A model generated the notes under the pieces. The model had not been told where the DNA came from. It did not search any database and saw only the letters and a program-made list of their open reading frames with translations. Below, piece after piece: positions 35,933 to 44,066 of a stretch of DNA of 64,000 nucleotides. Every line of letters starts with the position of its first letter. Position 1 is the first letter of the stretch. The stretch covers positions 141,030-205,029 of the forward strand of contig NZ_WOSY01000008.1 in NCBI RefSeq assembly GCF_011516755.1. The letters run 5' to 3'. A program made the position numbers and the translations under genes. The DNA comes from Acetobacter conturbans (GTDB lineage Bacteria; Pseudomonadota; Alphaproteobacteria; Acetobacterales; Acetobacteraceae).

Positions 35933-37045
35933 ATGGACGTAAGAGCCGCGGTAGCGTTTGAAGCAGGCAAGCCACTGGAGATCGAGACGGTCCAGCTCGA
36001 AGGCCCGCGCGAGGGTGAAGTGCTGGTCGAGATCAAGGCGACCGGTCTGTGCCACACGGACAAGTTCACCCTTTCCGGCGCCGACCCGGAAGGTCTGTTC
36101 CCCGCCATCCTCGGGCATGAAGGCGCTGGTATCGTCCGTGAGGTCGGTGCGGGCGTGAAGCACCTGAAGCCGGGCGATCATGTGATTCCGCTCTACACGC
36201 CGGAATGTCGCGAGTGCAAATCCTGCCTGTCGCAGAAGACCAATCTCTGCACGTCCATCCGTGCGACGCAGGGCAAGGGCCTGATGCCGGACGGTACCTC
36301 GCGCTTCTCCTTCAAGGGTCAGCCCATCCATCATTACATGGGCTGCTCGACCTTTGCGAACTTCACCGTCATGCCGGAAATCGCGCTGGCGAAGGTTCGT
36401 GAGGACGCGCCGTTCGACAAGATCTGCTACATCGGCTGCGGCGTAACGACCGGTATCGGCGCAGTCATCTTCACGGCCAAGGTTGAGCCGAATTCTACGG
36501 TGGCCGTGTTCGGTCTTGGTGGTATTGGCCTGAACGTGATTCAGGGCGCGAAGTTGGTGGGTGCCGATAAGATCATCGGCGTGGACATCAATCCGGCTCG
36601 TGAGGAAATGGCCCGCAAGTTTGGGATGACGCACTTCGTCAATCCGAAGGATCTGCCGGATGGCGACGTTGTCGGCCGGATCATCGAACTGACGGGCGGC
36701 GGCGCGGATTACACCTTTGAGTGCGTCGGCAACACCACCCTGATGCGTCAGGCACTTGAGTGCGCTCATCGTGGCTGGGGTGTCTCCACGGTGATCGGCG
36801 TGGCCGGTGCCGGTCAGGAGATCAGCACCCGCCCGTTCCAGCTTGTTACGGGTCGTCGCTGGATCGGTTCGGCCTTCGGCGGTGCGCGCGGTCGGACTGA
36901 CGTGCCGAAAATTGTTGACTGGTACATGGAAAACCGCATCAATATCGATGACCTCATCACGCACAAGCTGCCGCTTGAGAAGATCAACGAAGGCTTCGAT
37001 ATGATGACGCGCGGCGAGAGCATCCGCACCGTCGTCGAATTCTGA
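35933..37045 (+). CDS. frmA: S-(hydroxymethyl)glutathione dehydrogenase, class III alcohol dehydrogenase
   Basis: Oxidises the spontaneous adduct of formaldehyde and glutathione to S-formylglutathione with NAD+. The 370-residue zinc enzyme has the catalytic zinc ligands in GLCHTDKF (Cys40) and GHEGAGIV, four structural-zinc cysteines (CRECKSCLSQKTNLC), and the NAD Rossmann motif VFGLGGIGLNVI. The conserved ARG-type glutathione-binding region of class III enzymes fits the overall match. It lies 36 bases after etfB with an AAGGAAAG ribosome site, so it is likely the same transcript. It would remove the formaldehyde made by GbcAB and DgcAB. Confidence 0.95.
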   Translation: MDVRAAVAFEAGKPLEIETVQLEGPREGEVLVEIKATGLCHTDKFTLSGADPEGLFPAILGHEGAGIVREVGAGVKHLKPGDHVIPLYTPECRECKSCLSQKTNLCTSIRATQGKGLMPDGTSRFSFKGQPIHHYMGCSTFANFTVMPEIALAKVREDAPFDKICYIGCGVTTGIGAVIFTAKVEPNSTVAVFGLGGIGLNVIQGAKLVGADKIIGVDINPAREEMARKFGMTHFVNPKDLPDGDVVGRIIELTGGGADYTFECVGNTTLMRQALECAHRGWGVSTVIGVAGAGQEISTRPFQLVTGRRWIGSAFGGARGRTDVPKIVDWYMENRINIDDLITHKLPLEKINEGFDMMTRGESIRTVVEF

Positions 37046-37055
37046 GGAGCAGGCC

Positions 37056-37904
37056 ATGACCCTGACAACAGCATCGAAACATTTCTGCTGCGGGGGCGAA
37101 CTCGGCTTCTACACGGTCCAGTCGGAGGCCCTTGGGCTTCCGACAACCTTCGGGGTTTTTATTCCCGAAGGTGCGAGCAAGGAAAAGCCGGTTCCCGTAC
37201 TGTATCTGTTGGCGGGGCTGACCTGCACGCAGGATACATTCCTGATCAAGTCGAACATTGTCCGGTTTGCCGCGAAGCACGGCATCGCTCTGGTCGCATG
37301 CGATACATCCCCACGTGGTGCAAAGGTGCCGGGCGAGGCTGACAGTTGGGATCTGGGGGTGGGGGCCGGATTCTACCTCGATGCCACGCAGTCACCTTGG
37401 CGGGCGCATTACCGCATGGGCACGTTCATCGGCGAGGAACTGCCGAAACTGGTTGCGGAGCAGTTCCCGGTCGATGCCTCGAAACAGGGAATCTGCGGTC
37501 ATTCGATGGGGGGGCATGGCGCACTGGTTCATGCGCTTCGCTCGCCGGAGAAGTGGAAATCAGTCTCGGCGTTTGCGCCGATCGTCCATCCGACCGCCGT
37601 GCCGTGGGGCGAGAAAGCGTTCACGGCCTATCTCGGCCCGGACAAGGCCACGTGGGCACAGCATGATGCAACGTTGCTCATCAAGGCCGGTCACACGCAT
37701 CCGACCACCATTCTTGTGGATCAGGGGGACGGGGATCAGTTCCTTGAGCGGGAATTGCAGCCCTGGCATCTGGAAGAGGCCGCGAAGGCCGCAGGCCAGA
37801 AGCTGACGCTGCGTCGTCATGCCGGATACGATCATTCCTACTGGTTCATCCAGAGCTTCATCGAAGATCACATGGACCATCATACGAAGATCCTGAAAGG
37901 ATAA
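37056..37904 (+). CDS. fghA: S-formylglutathione hydrolase
   Basis: Hydrolyses S-formylglutathione to formate and glutathione, completing glutathione-dependent formaldehyde detoxification. The 282-residue alpha/beta hydrolase has the serine nucleophile in GHSMGGHGA, the oxyanion region LAGLTCTQDTF, SWDLGVGAGFYLDAT, and the C-terminal HAGYDHSYWFIQSF with the catalytic His. The start is 11 bases after frmA, behind GAGGAG. It ends the betaine operon; a clear terminator follows. Confidence 0.96.
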   Translation: MTLTTASKHFCCGGELGFYTVQSEALGLPTTFGVFIPEGASKEKPVPVLYLLAGLTCTQDTFLIKSNIVRFAAKHGIALVACDTSPRGAKVPGEADSWDLGVGAGFYLDATQSPWRAHYRMGTFIGEELPKLVAEQFPVDASKQGICGHSMGGHGALVHALRSPEKWKSVSAFAPIVHPTAVPWGEKAFTAYLGPDKATWAQHDATLLIKAGHTHPTTILVDQGDGDQFLERELQPWHLEEAAKAAGQKLTLRRHAGYDHSYWFIQSFIEDHMDHHTKILKG

Positions 37905-37936
37905 TCACTTTCTGATTTCCGGAAATATTCTGTGAC

Positions 37937-37967
37937 AAAAATCCCCTGCCTTAAACAGGGGATTTTT
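37937..37967 (+). terminator. Rho-independent terminator after fghA
   Basis: Arms 37937-37948 (AAAAATCCCCTG) and 37956-37967 pair perfectly over 12 bp and end in a T-run. The A-rich left arm would also allow termination on the other strand. Confidence 0.9.
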
Positions 37968-38157
37968 ATTTTGCAGTTTTATACTCCGGACGCTGGCTTT
38001 CTGCCGGAAGGCTTCATGCCCTTTCTGGGTGGGACGTCATCCTCGCAGATGCTTGATGTTATGCCGGTCTCGAAACATGATCGCCGGATGACAGCGTTCT
38101 GCTATGGGGAGCGCAAAGGTGGCAGGGAGCGCCTCGGGTGATTTTCGGGATGTGTGC

Positions 38158-39570
38158 ATGACGGTGAAAACGGCTGAAGACCGGCTCCATGATGTGGCGA
38201 TTATTGGTGGCGGCGTCGTGGGCTGCGCCATGTTTCGCGCCTGTGTGCTGGCAGGAGCGCGTACCGTTCTTCTGGAAAAGGGAGGCGACCTGCTCGAAGG
38301 GGCCAGCAAGGCCAACAGCGCCATTTTGCACACCGGTTTCGACGCCACGCCCGACACGCTGGAAGTGACGTGCATGCAGCGGGGCTATGCGCTGTATCGG
38401 GATATCTGCGAAAACATGAACCTGTCCGTCATGAAGACTGGCGCGATGGTGGCAGCCTGGTCGGCGGATGACATCGCCTGTTTTCCGGCTATCATGGATA
38501 AGGCTGCCCGGAACGGCGTGCCGGTAAAGCAGCTTGATGCACAGCAGGCACGCCTGCGGGAGCCCGCCCTTTCGAAGGATGTGCGGGGTGCCGTGCTCGT
38601 TGAGGAAGAGCATCTGATCGATCCCTGGTCGGCACCGCTGGCCTATGCCCGACAGGCGGTCGAAAACGGTGGCACCCACCTATGCCGCGCGCGTGTCGAA
38701 AGCGGTGTGCGGGAAGGGAATGTCTGGCGGCTGGATGTCGCGGGGAAACCGGCGGTCCGGGCGCGCGTGGTCATCAACTGCGCCGGAAACCACGGCGATC
38801 TCGTCGAAGCCATCGCCCGCCCGTCACCTTTCACGATCACGCCGCGAAAAGGGCAGTTCGTGGTTTTCGACAAGACGGCCAGCGATCTTTTCAGAACGAT
38901 CATCCTGCCGGTGCCGACGGCCCTCACCAAAGGTGTGGTGGTGACGCGCACCGTCTTCGGCAACGTCCTCGTCGGCCCGACGGCGGAACCGCAGACAGAG
39001 CGTGAATTTCCCACGGTCGAGCATGATGCTCTGGAAAAGCTGCGGGAAGCTGCGTTTCGTATCATCCCCGCTCTCCGCGACCATGACGTGACGACGGCCT
39101 ATGCCGGGCTGCGTCCGGCCACCCAGTTCAGCGATTATCAGATCGAGGCGCTCCCCACGGACGGATGGATCACGGTCGGAGGGATCCGTTCCACCGGACT
39201 GACCGGTGCCTTGGGCATCGCGGAGCATGTCGTTGGACTGTACCGCGCCCATTTCGCCGATCCGTCACCACTTGCGAATGTCGTCGTCCCCTCCATGCCT
39301 AATCTGGTCGAGGAACGGCCTCGTCCGTGGATGCAGCCCGAACGGGGACCGATCGTCTGCCACTGCGAGCGTGTCACCGAACATGAAATCGAAGCGGCTC
39401 TGACCGACCGCGTGCTCCCGGCCGGAACGCTGGGCGGTCTTCGTCGCCGCACGCGCTGCATGATGGGGCGGTGTCAGGGATTTTATTGCACGCGACGCGT
39501 TATGGAACTGGCTCAATCCCATCTGCCCGGCCTTGTGAGTCCGACTGGGAAGGGCCGCAGCGATGTATGA
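38158..39570 (+). CDS. GlpA-like FAD-dependent glycerol-3-phosphate dehydrogenase with BFD iron-sulfur domain
   Basis: From the ATG at 38158 the product has 470 residues. It starts with a FAD motif (DVAIIGGGVVGCAMFRAC), then a DAO-type dehydrogenase domain (ANSAILHTGFDA; GLRPATQFSDYQIE). A C-terminal BFD-like [2Fe-2S] domain has Cys401, Cys403, Cys434 and Cys439 (CHCERVTE, RCMMGRCQGFYC). With the next two genes it matches the layout dehydrogenase, FAD/NAD oxidoreductase, kinase known for soluble glycerol-3-phosphate oxidation (for example in Thermotoga). A related hydroxy-acid substrate is possible. The stop overlaps the next gene by 8 bases. Confidence 0.82.
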   Translation: MTVKTAEDRLHDVAIIGGGVVGCAMFRACVLAGARTVLLEKGGDLLEGASKANSAILHTGFDATPDTLEVTCMQRGYALYRDICENMNLSVMKTGAMVAAWSADDIACFPAIMDKAARNGVPVKQLDAQQARLREPALSKDVRGAVLVEEEHLIDPWSAPLAYARQAVENGGTHLCRARVESGVREGNVWRLDVAGKPAVRARVVINCAGNHGDLVEAIARPSPFTITPRKGQFVVFDKTASDLFRTIILPVPTALTKGVVVTRTVFGNVLVGPTAEPQTEREFPTVEHDALEKLREAAFRIIPALRDHDVTTAYAGLRPATQFSDYQIEALPTDGWITVGGIRSTGLTGALGIAEHVVGLYRAHFADPSPLANVVVPSMPNLVEERPRPWMQPERGPIVCHCERVTEHEIEAALTDRVLPAGTLGGLRRRTRCMMGRCQGFYCTRRVMELAQSHLPGLVSPTGKGRSDV

Positions 39571-40762
39571 AGCCCTTATCGTCGGAGCCGGGCCAGCGGG
39601 CCTGAACGCGGCGCGTGTATTGCGGAAAAACGGTGTGAAAAACATCGCCGTTCTGGAACGCACAGGCGATGCGGGCGGCTTGCCGCGTTATTGCGGCCAT
39701 ACCGGGTTTGGAATGATGGATTTCCGGCGCGTATGGCGCGGCCCGCGCTATGCTCGCGCACTGGTGGAGTCCGTGGGGGAGACCCCCATCCTGACCGATA
39801 CGATCGTGACCGGCATTGAACCCGGTGGCATCGTGCATGTGGCCACGGAGCGCGGTCTGGAAAGCTGGCAGGCGCGCACGGTTCTGCTGGCCACGGGAAC
39901 GCGGGAGACGCCACGAGGGCCCCGTCTTGTGTCCGGCACACGTCCGTGGGGCGTGACCACCACGGGCGCGTTTCAGGAAATGGTGATGAAGGGACTGACT
40001 CCTTTCCGTCGTCCCGTGATCATCGGCAGCGAACTGGTTTCCTTTTCCGCCCTGATGACGGCGCGGCATGGCGGCGTTCAGCCCGTCGCGATGATCGAGG
40101 AAAATGCCCGCATCACGGCACAGCGTCCGGCGGATGTGCTGGCCCGGATGATCTACGGCACGCCGGTGCTTCTCGACACGCGGCTCGTTGCAATCCGTGG
40201 CGGCGAAAAAGTCGAGGGCGTGGAAATTGAGCAGAATGGCACCCGTCGCGTGCTGGACTGTGACGGCGTGGTGTTCACAGGCCATTTCGTGCCTGACGCC
40301 ATTCTCGCGCGTCTGTCCGGCATTCCGCTGGATGCGGGAACGCACGGCCCGATGATCGATTCCACCTTTCGCACGCTCGATCCGAACGTGTTCGCGGCGG
40401 GCAACGTTCTGCGAGCCGTGGAACATTCCGGCATGGCGGCCCGGGAAGGACAATCTGCCGCGGACATGATGCTGCGCGCGCTTGCGGGTCGGTTACCGGA
40501 TGCCGGACGCGCCATTCCCGTCACATGCGGCGAAGGGGTGAACAGCGTCTGGCCGCAGCGTGTCTATGCGGCGGAACATGGACGCGTGGTGCTGCATGTC
40601 AGCGTGGAGTGTGCAGGGCAGGATATGCTTCGCCTGTCCTGTGATGACGGCCGCATAGTGGCGGAGCGGCGGGTGAGAAGCCTTTTCCGGCATCGTCTGG
40701 AACTACCTGTGGCGGCCTCATTGTTCGCGGGTGTGGCCACATTGCGCCTCGATCTGGTCTGA
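39563..40762 (+). CDS. NAD(P)/FAD-dependent oxidoreductase, partner of the GlpA-like dehydrogenase
   Basis: A protein of 399 residues with an N-terminal FAD motif (EALIVGAGPAGLNAARVLRK), ATG-type segment TVLLATGTRETPRGPR, a second nucleotide-binding region and the C-terminal FAD site TLDPNVFAAGNVLRAVEHSG. It is of the class found as the second gene beside BFD-tailed GlpA-like proteins, where it is thought to pass electrons to NAD or another acceptor. It overlaps the dehydrogenase by 8 bases, so the two are probably made as a complex. Similar pairs also occur in opine and amine oxidation. Confidence 0.8.
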   Translation: MYEALIVGAGPAGLNAARVLRKNGVKNIAVLERTGDAGGLPRYCGHTGFGMMDFRRVWRGPRYARALVESVGETPILTDTIVTGIEPGGIVHVATERGLESWQARTVLLATGTRETPRGPRLVSGTRPWGVTTTGAFQEMVMKGLTPFRRPVIIGSELVSFSALMTARHGGVQPVAMIEENARITAQRPADVLARMIYGTPVLLDTRLVAIRGGEKVEGVEIEQNGTRRVLDCDGVVFTGHFVPDAILARLSGIPLDAGTHGPMIDSTFRTLDPNVFAAGNVLRAVEHSGMAAREGQSAADMMLRALAGRLPDAGRAIPVTCGEGVNSVWPQRVYAAEHGRVVLHVSVECAGQDMLRLSCDDGRIVAERRVRSLFRHRLELPVAASLFAGVATLRLDLV

Positions 40763-40772
40763 GGAGGGCAGC

Positions 40773-42206
40773 GTGAAGAGTTGCCTCGTCATCGATCAGG
40801 GAACAACCGGCACAAAAGCCTATCGCGTATGGTCGGACGGGCGGATGGAATTTGTCGCACGGCGCACCCATCGGCAGAGCCTGCCCGAACCGGGGCGGGT
40901 CGAACATGATGCGGAGGAAATTCTCACGCATCTGCAGGAAATCATTGAAGTGGCGGGGCCGGTGGAGGCTCTGGCGCTGGCCAATCAGGGTGAGACAGTT
41001 GTTGCATGGGATGCACGGACAGGAGCGCCTGTCGGTCCTGCAATCGTGTGGCAGGATACGCGCACAAGCGATGTCGTGGCCCGGATGAAAGAGGACGGGC
41101 TGGAGCCGGAGGTGATGGCGCGCTCCGGTCTGCCGCTCGACTGTTACTTCTCCGCCTCCCGTCTGCGCTGGTATCTCGATCATGTGCCGCAGGCGAAGGC
41201 GTTGCAGGAACAGGGCTGGCTGCGTCTGGGCACAAGCGATGCGTTTTTTCTCGACCGTTTATGCGCGGCGTTCGTCACGGATGTGACCACAGCCTCGCGC
41301 ACCTCCCTGATGAACATTCGCACCTTGCAATGGGATGAAACCGTTTGCCGCCTGTTCGGCGTGCCAATGGAGTGCCTGCCTGCCATTCGTCCGACGGTGG
41401 GGACGTTCGGTTGTCTCCGCGCGTCGGGTGTGCCGGTGGTGGTCAGCGTTGTTGACCAGCAGGCGGCGCTTTACGGCCATGGTTTGCAAAAAACGGGTGA
41501 CGTGAAGATCACGTTTGGGACAGGTGCCTTCGCTCTGGCGCTGACGGGTCCGGAATTGCGTGTGGATGCCGGAGAGGGACTTCTGCCCACGGTGGCATGG
41601 CAGTTCGAAGGTCAGCCTCCGGTGTATGCTCTCGATGGCGGTATCCTCACCGCAGGCGCGGCGGTCAACTGGATCGAAAGCCTGGGGGCAGCATTTTCCT
41701 GCACGGATTCTGAAGCGCTGAAGGATGCTTCAGCAGCGGCGAAAGGCATATTTTTCCTGCCGGCGTTGCAGGGACTGGGGTGTCCCTGGTGGCAGAGGGA
41801 AACGCGCGGGATGTGGGCAGGGCTTGGGCTGGATGCAGGCCCACAGGATATGGCGCGGGCTGTTCTGGAGGGCATTGCCTTCCGCGCTGTCCAGCTTGTC
41901 CAGACTTTCGAAAAAACGACAGGCCATGTAGCCGCGCGCGTGTCCGTTGATGGCGGACTGGTGACGAATACATGGTTCACGCAATTTCTGGCTGACTGCC
42001 TGTGTTCGCCTGTTCATGTGCCCGGGCAGGTGGACGTGACTGCGGCGGGTCTTGGCCGGTTCTGGTTGGAAAGCGAAGGGGAGGGTCGTCCTGTTGACGG
42101 TCTGTGGACGGTCGTCTCCCCCCATCCCGGTGCCGTGGACCCCTGCTGGCAGGAGCGGTTTGATATGCTGACCCGGCTTGCTGCGGACTGGGGAAGCAAA
42201 AGCTGA
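40773..42206 (+). CDS. FGGY-family kinase, glycerol kinase-like
   Basis: A 477-residue kinase starting at GTG 40773 behind a GAGGAGGG ribosome site; a longer upstream frame would lie inside the preceding gene. Motifs: the phosphate loop LVIDQGTTGTKA, WQDTRTSD, the substrate/catalytic region VVDQQAALYGHG (Asp of the general base), FGTGAFALALTG and the C-terminal ADP region VSVDGGLVTNTWFTQFLADCL. The WQDTRT and DQQAAL forms fit glycerol kinase best. Together with the two genes before it, it would convert glycerol to dihydroxyacetone phosphate. No glpF or glpR is adjacent. Confidence 0.82.
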   Translation: MKSCLVIDQGTTGTKAYRVWSDGRMEFVARRTHRQSLPEPGRVEHDAEEILTHLQEIIEVAGPVEALALANQGETVVAWDARTGAPVGPAIVWQDTRTSDVVARMKEDGLEPEVMARSGLPLDCYFSASRLRWYLDHVPQAKALQEQGWLRLGTSDAFFLDRLCAAFVTDVTTASRTSLMNIRTLQWDETVCRLFGVPMECLPAIRPTVGTFGCLRASGVPVVVSVVDQQAALYGHGLQKTGDVKITFGTGAFALALTGPELRVDAGEGLLPTVAWQFEGQPPVYALDGGILTAGAAVNWIESLGAAFSCTDSEALKDASAAAKGIFFLPALQGLGCPWWQRETRGMWAGLGLDAGPQDMARAVLEGIAFRAVQLVQTFEKTTGHVAARVSVDGGLVTNTWFTQFLADCLCSPVHVPGQVDVTAAGLGRFWLESEGEGRPVDGLWTVVSPHPGAVDPCWQERFDMLTRLAADWGSKS

Positions 42207-42305
42207 TTGCATCATTCCATTTCCGACATGATAATGGCCTATTGCGGAGTATTCCCCCAAGTAAGGGACGGGTCCGTCGGAACATGCAGCATTAAGGGAT
42301 CAGGG

Positions 42306-43841
42306 ATGGAGAAGAACCAGCATAATGACGAGGATGCCGGTGTCCTCGCCTCCATGGGTTACACCCAGGAACTTTCGAGGAGTATGAAAGGCTTCTCGAA
42401 CTTCGCCATTTCCTTCTCTATCATCTGCATCCTGGCCGGAGGCATCACCTCCTTCCAGCTCGGTTTCTCGTCACTCGGCGGATTCGGTGTCGCGATCGGC
42501 TGGATTGTAGGCACGATCTTCGCGACCATCGTCGCCTGTTCCATGGGACAGATCGCGTCGGCCTATCCGACGGCGGGTGGCCTGTATCACTGGTCGTCCA
42601 TCCTTGGCGGGCGCGGCTGGGGCTGGGCAACGGCATGGGTGAATCTGCTGGGCCTCGTCTTCGTGCTCGCCTCCGTGAACGTGGGTGCCTACACGCTGTT
42701 CGTGCAGCTCATTCTGGGCAAGATTTTCGGGATGGACGTCTCTGGCTGGGGTTATGGCCACCAGTTGATAGGCGTGCTTCTTATTGCCAGTTCACAGGCA
42801 CTATTCAATCACGTTGGCATCAAAATCACGAAAATCCTCACGGATTTCTCGGGTTATCTGATTCTGTTCGCGGCCCTGCTGCTGACCGTCATGATGCTGT
42901 ATTGCGCCCCTGGTTTCCACTGGGATCGGCTGCTGACCATCGTGAACAACACCGGTGCACCGGGTGGAAATGTCTTTCCGCGCAGTGAGAATCTGATCTA
43001 CGCATTCTGTCTCGCGCTTATTCTGCCAGCCTATACCATTACTGGATTTGATGCCTCCGCCCACGTGGCGGAAGAGACGATCGATGCCCGTAACGTCGTG
43101 CCGCGCGGTATGATTAACGCGGTGCTGATCTCGGGGCTGTTCGGCTTCATCATGGTCTGCTCTTTCGTGCTCGCGATGCCGGACCCGACAAGTTCCGCCG
43201 CTCAGGGCGGGGACGTCTTCTTCAACCTGCTGGCGCAGCTGCCGGTGCCGAGCTGGCTGCGAAGCTTCATGTATGTGATGATTGTGGCAGCCAATTACCT
43301 GTGCGCGCTGGCGGGCATGACCTCAACCTCCCGCATGGTGTTCGCCTTTGGTCGTGACGGTGGCCTGCCGGGGTCGAAACTGTGGCGCTATGTCAGCCCG
43401 GTCTATCGCACACCGGTTCCCGCGATCTGGCTGGTCGCCATTCTGTCCTGCGCCGTGACGCTTTACTCTTCTGCCTTCGCGGCACTGGCTGCTGGTTGCG
43501 CCATCTTCCTCTATGTTTCCTACGCCATGCCGATCGGCGCGGGTATCCTTGCCCAGCGCAAGCGCAACGTGATGACCGGCCCATTCCGGCTGGGCGCACT
43601 TTCCACTCCGTTCGCGGTTCTCACGGTTATCGGCTCGATCGGACTGGTCTGGATTGGCATTCAGCCGCCGAACGACATCCTGATCAGCTATGTGGTCGGC
43701 ATCGTCGTCGTGCTTCTGGGTGGCTGGTTTCTTGTCGAGAAGAGGCGTTTCAAAGGACCGCCACTGGGGGGCACGGTCTCCACTTCGACCGAGAAGATGA
43801 TGGACGAGGAGATCGTACAGGAAACGGCTGCAGGGGCATGA
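42306..43841 (+). CDS. APC-family amino acid/amine permease
   Basis: A 511-residue membrane protein with about 12 helices. The N-terminus (ELSRSMKGFSNFAISFSIICILAGG), QIASAYPTAGGLYHWSS and GFDASAHVAEET are landmarks of the eukaryote-like GABA/choline/polyamine branch of the APC superfamily. The ATG at 42306 gives the normal start ahead of the first conserved motif; an upstream frame from 42207 would add non-conserved residues. It follows the kinase by 99 bases and ends with a strong terminator. The substrate is not defined; GABA or an amine is more likely than glycerol. Confidence 0.85.
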   Translation: MEKNQHNDEDAGVLASMGYTQELSRSMKGFSNFAISFSIICILAGGITSFQLGFSSLGGFGVAIGWIVGTIFATIVACSMGQIASAYPTAGGLYHWSSILGGRGWGWATAWVNLLGLVFVLASVNVGAYTLFVQLILGKIFGMDVSGWGYGHQLIGVLLIASSQALFNHVGIKITKILTDFSGYLILFAALLLTVMMLYCAPGFHWDRLLTIVNNTGAPGGNVFPRSENLIYAFCLALILPAYTITGFDASAHVAEETIDARNVVPRGMINAVLISGLFGFIMVCSFVLAMPDPTSSAAQGGDVFFNLLAQLPVPSWLRSFMYVMIVAANYLCALAGMTSTSRMVFAFGRDGGLPGSKLWRYVSPVYRTPVPAIWLVAILSCAVTLYSSAFAALAAGCAIFLYVSYAMPIGAGILAQRKRNVMTGPFRLGALSTPFAVLTVIGSIGLVWIGIQPPNDILISYVVGIVVVLLGGWFLVEKRRFKGPPLGGTVSTSTEKMMDEEIVQETAAGA

Positions 43842-43883
43842 ACGCCCTATAACAGGACGGTTCTGTTTCTTGCATCAGTTTGG

Positions 43884-43914
43884 CCCGGACGTGTGCTCAC
43901 GTCCGGGTTTTTTT
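43884..43914 (+). terminator. Rho-independent terminator after the APC permease
   Basis: Arms 43884-43893 (CCCGGACGTG) and 43898-43907 pair perfectly around a 4-base loop and are followed by seven T residues. It lies 42 bases after the permease stop. Confidence 0.95.
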
Positions 43915-44066
43915 GTTCATCCCATTTACGAATGGGACAGAATTTGGTCTGGAAAACACATGGTCTGCTACGGTCTTTTTGCCGCCGCAGCAGACCTCAT
44001 AAAATCTCCCGGGCTTCCAAACGACGCTTTATGGAGTAGTAAGCTTGGACAGTGAATCGTCCACTC

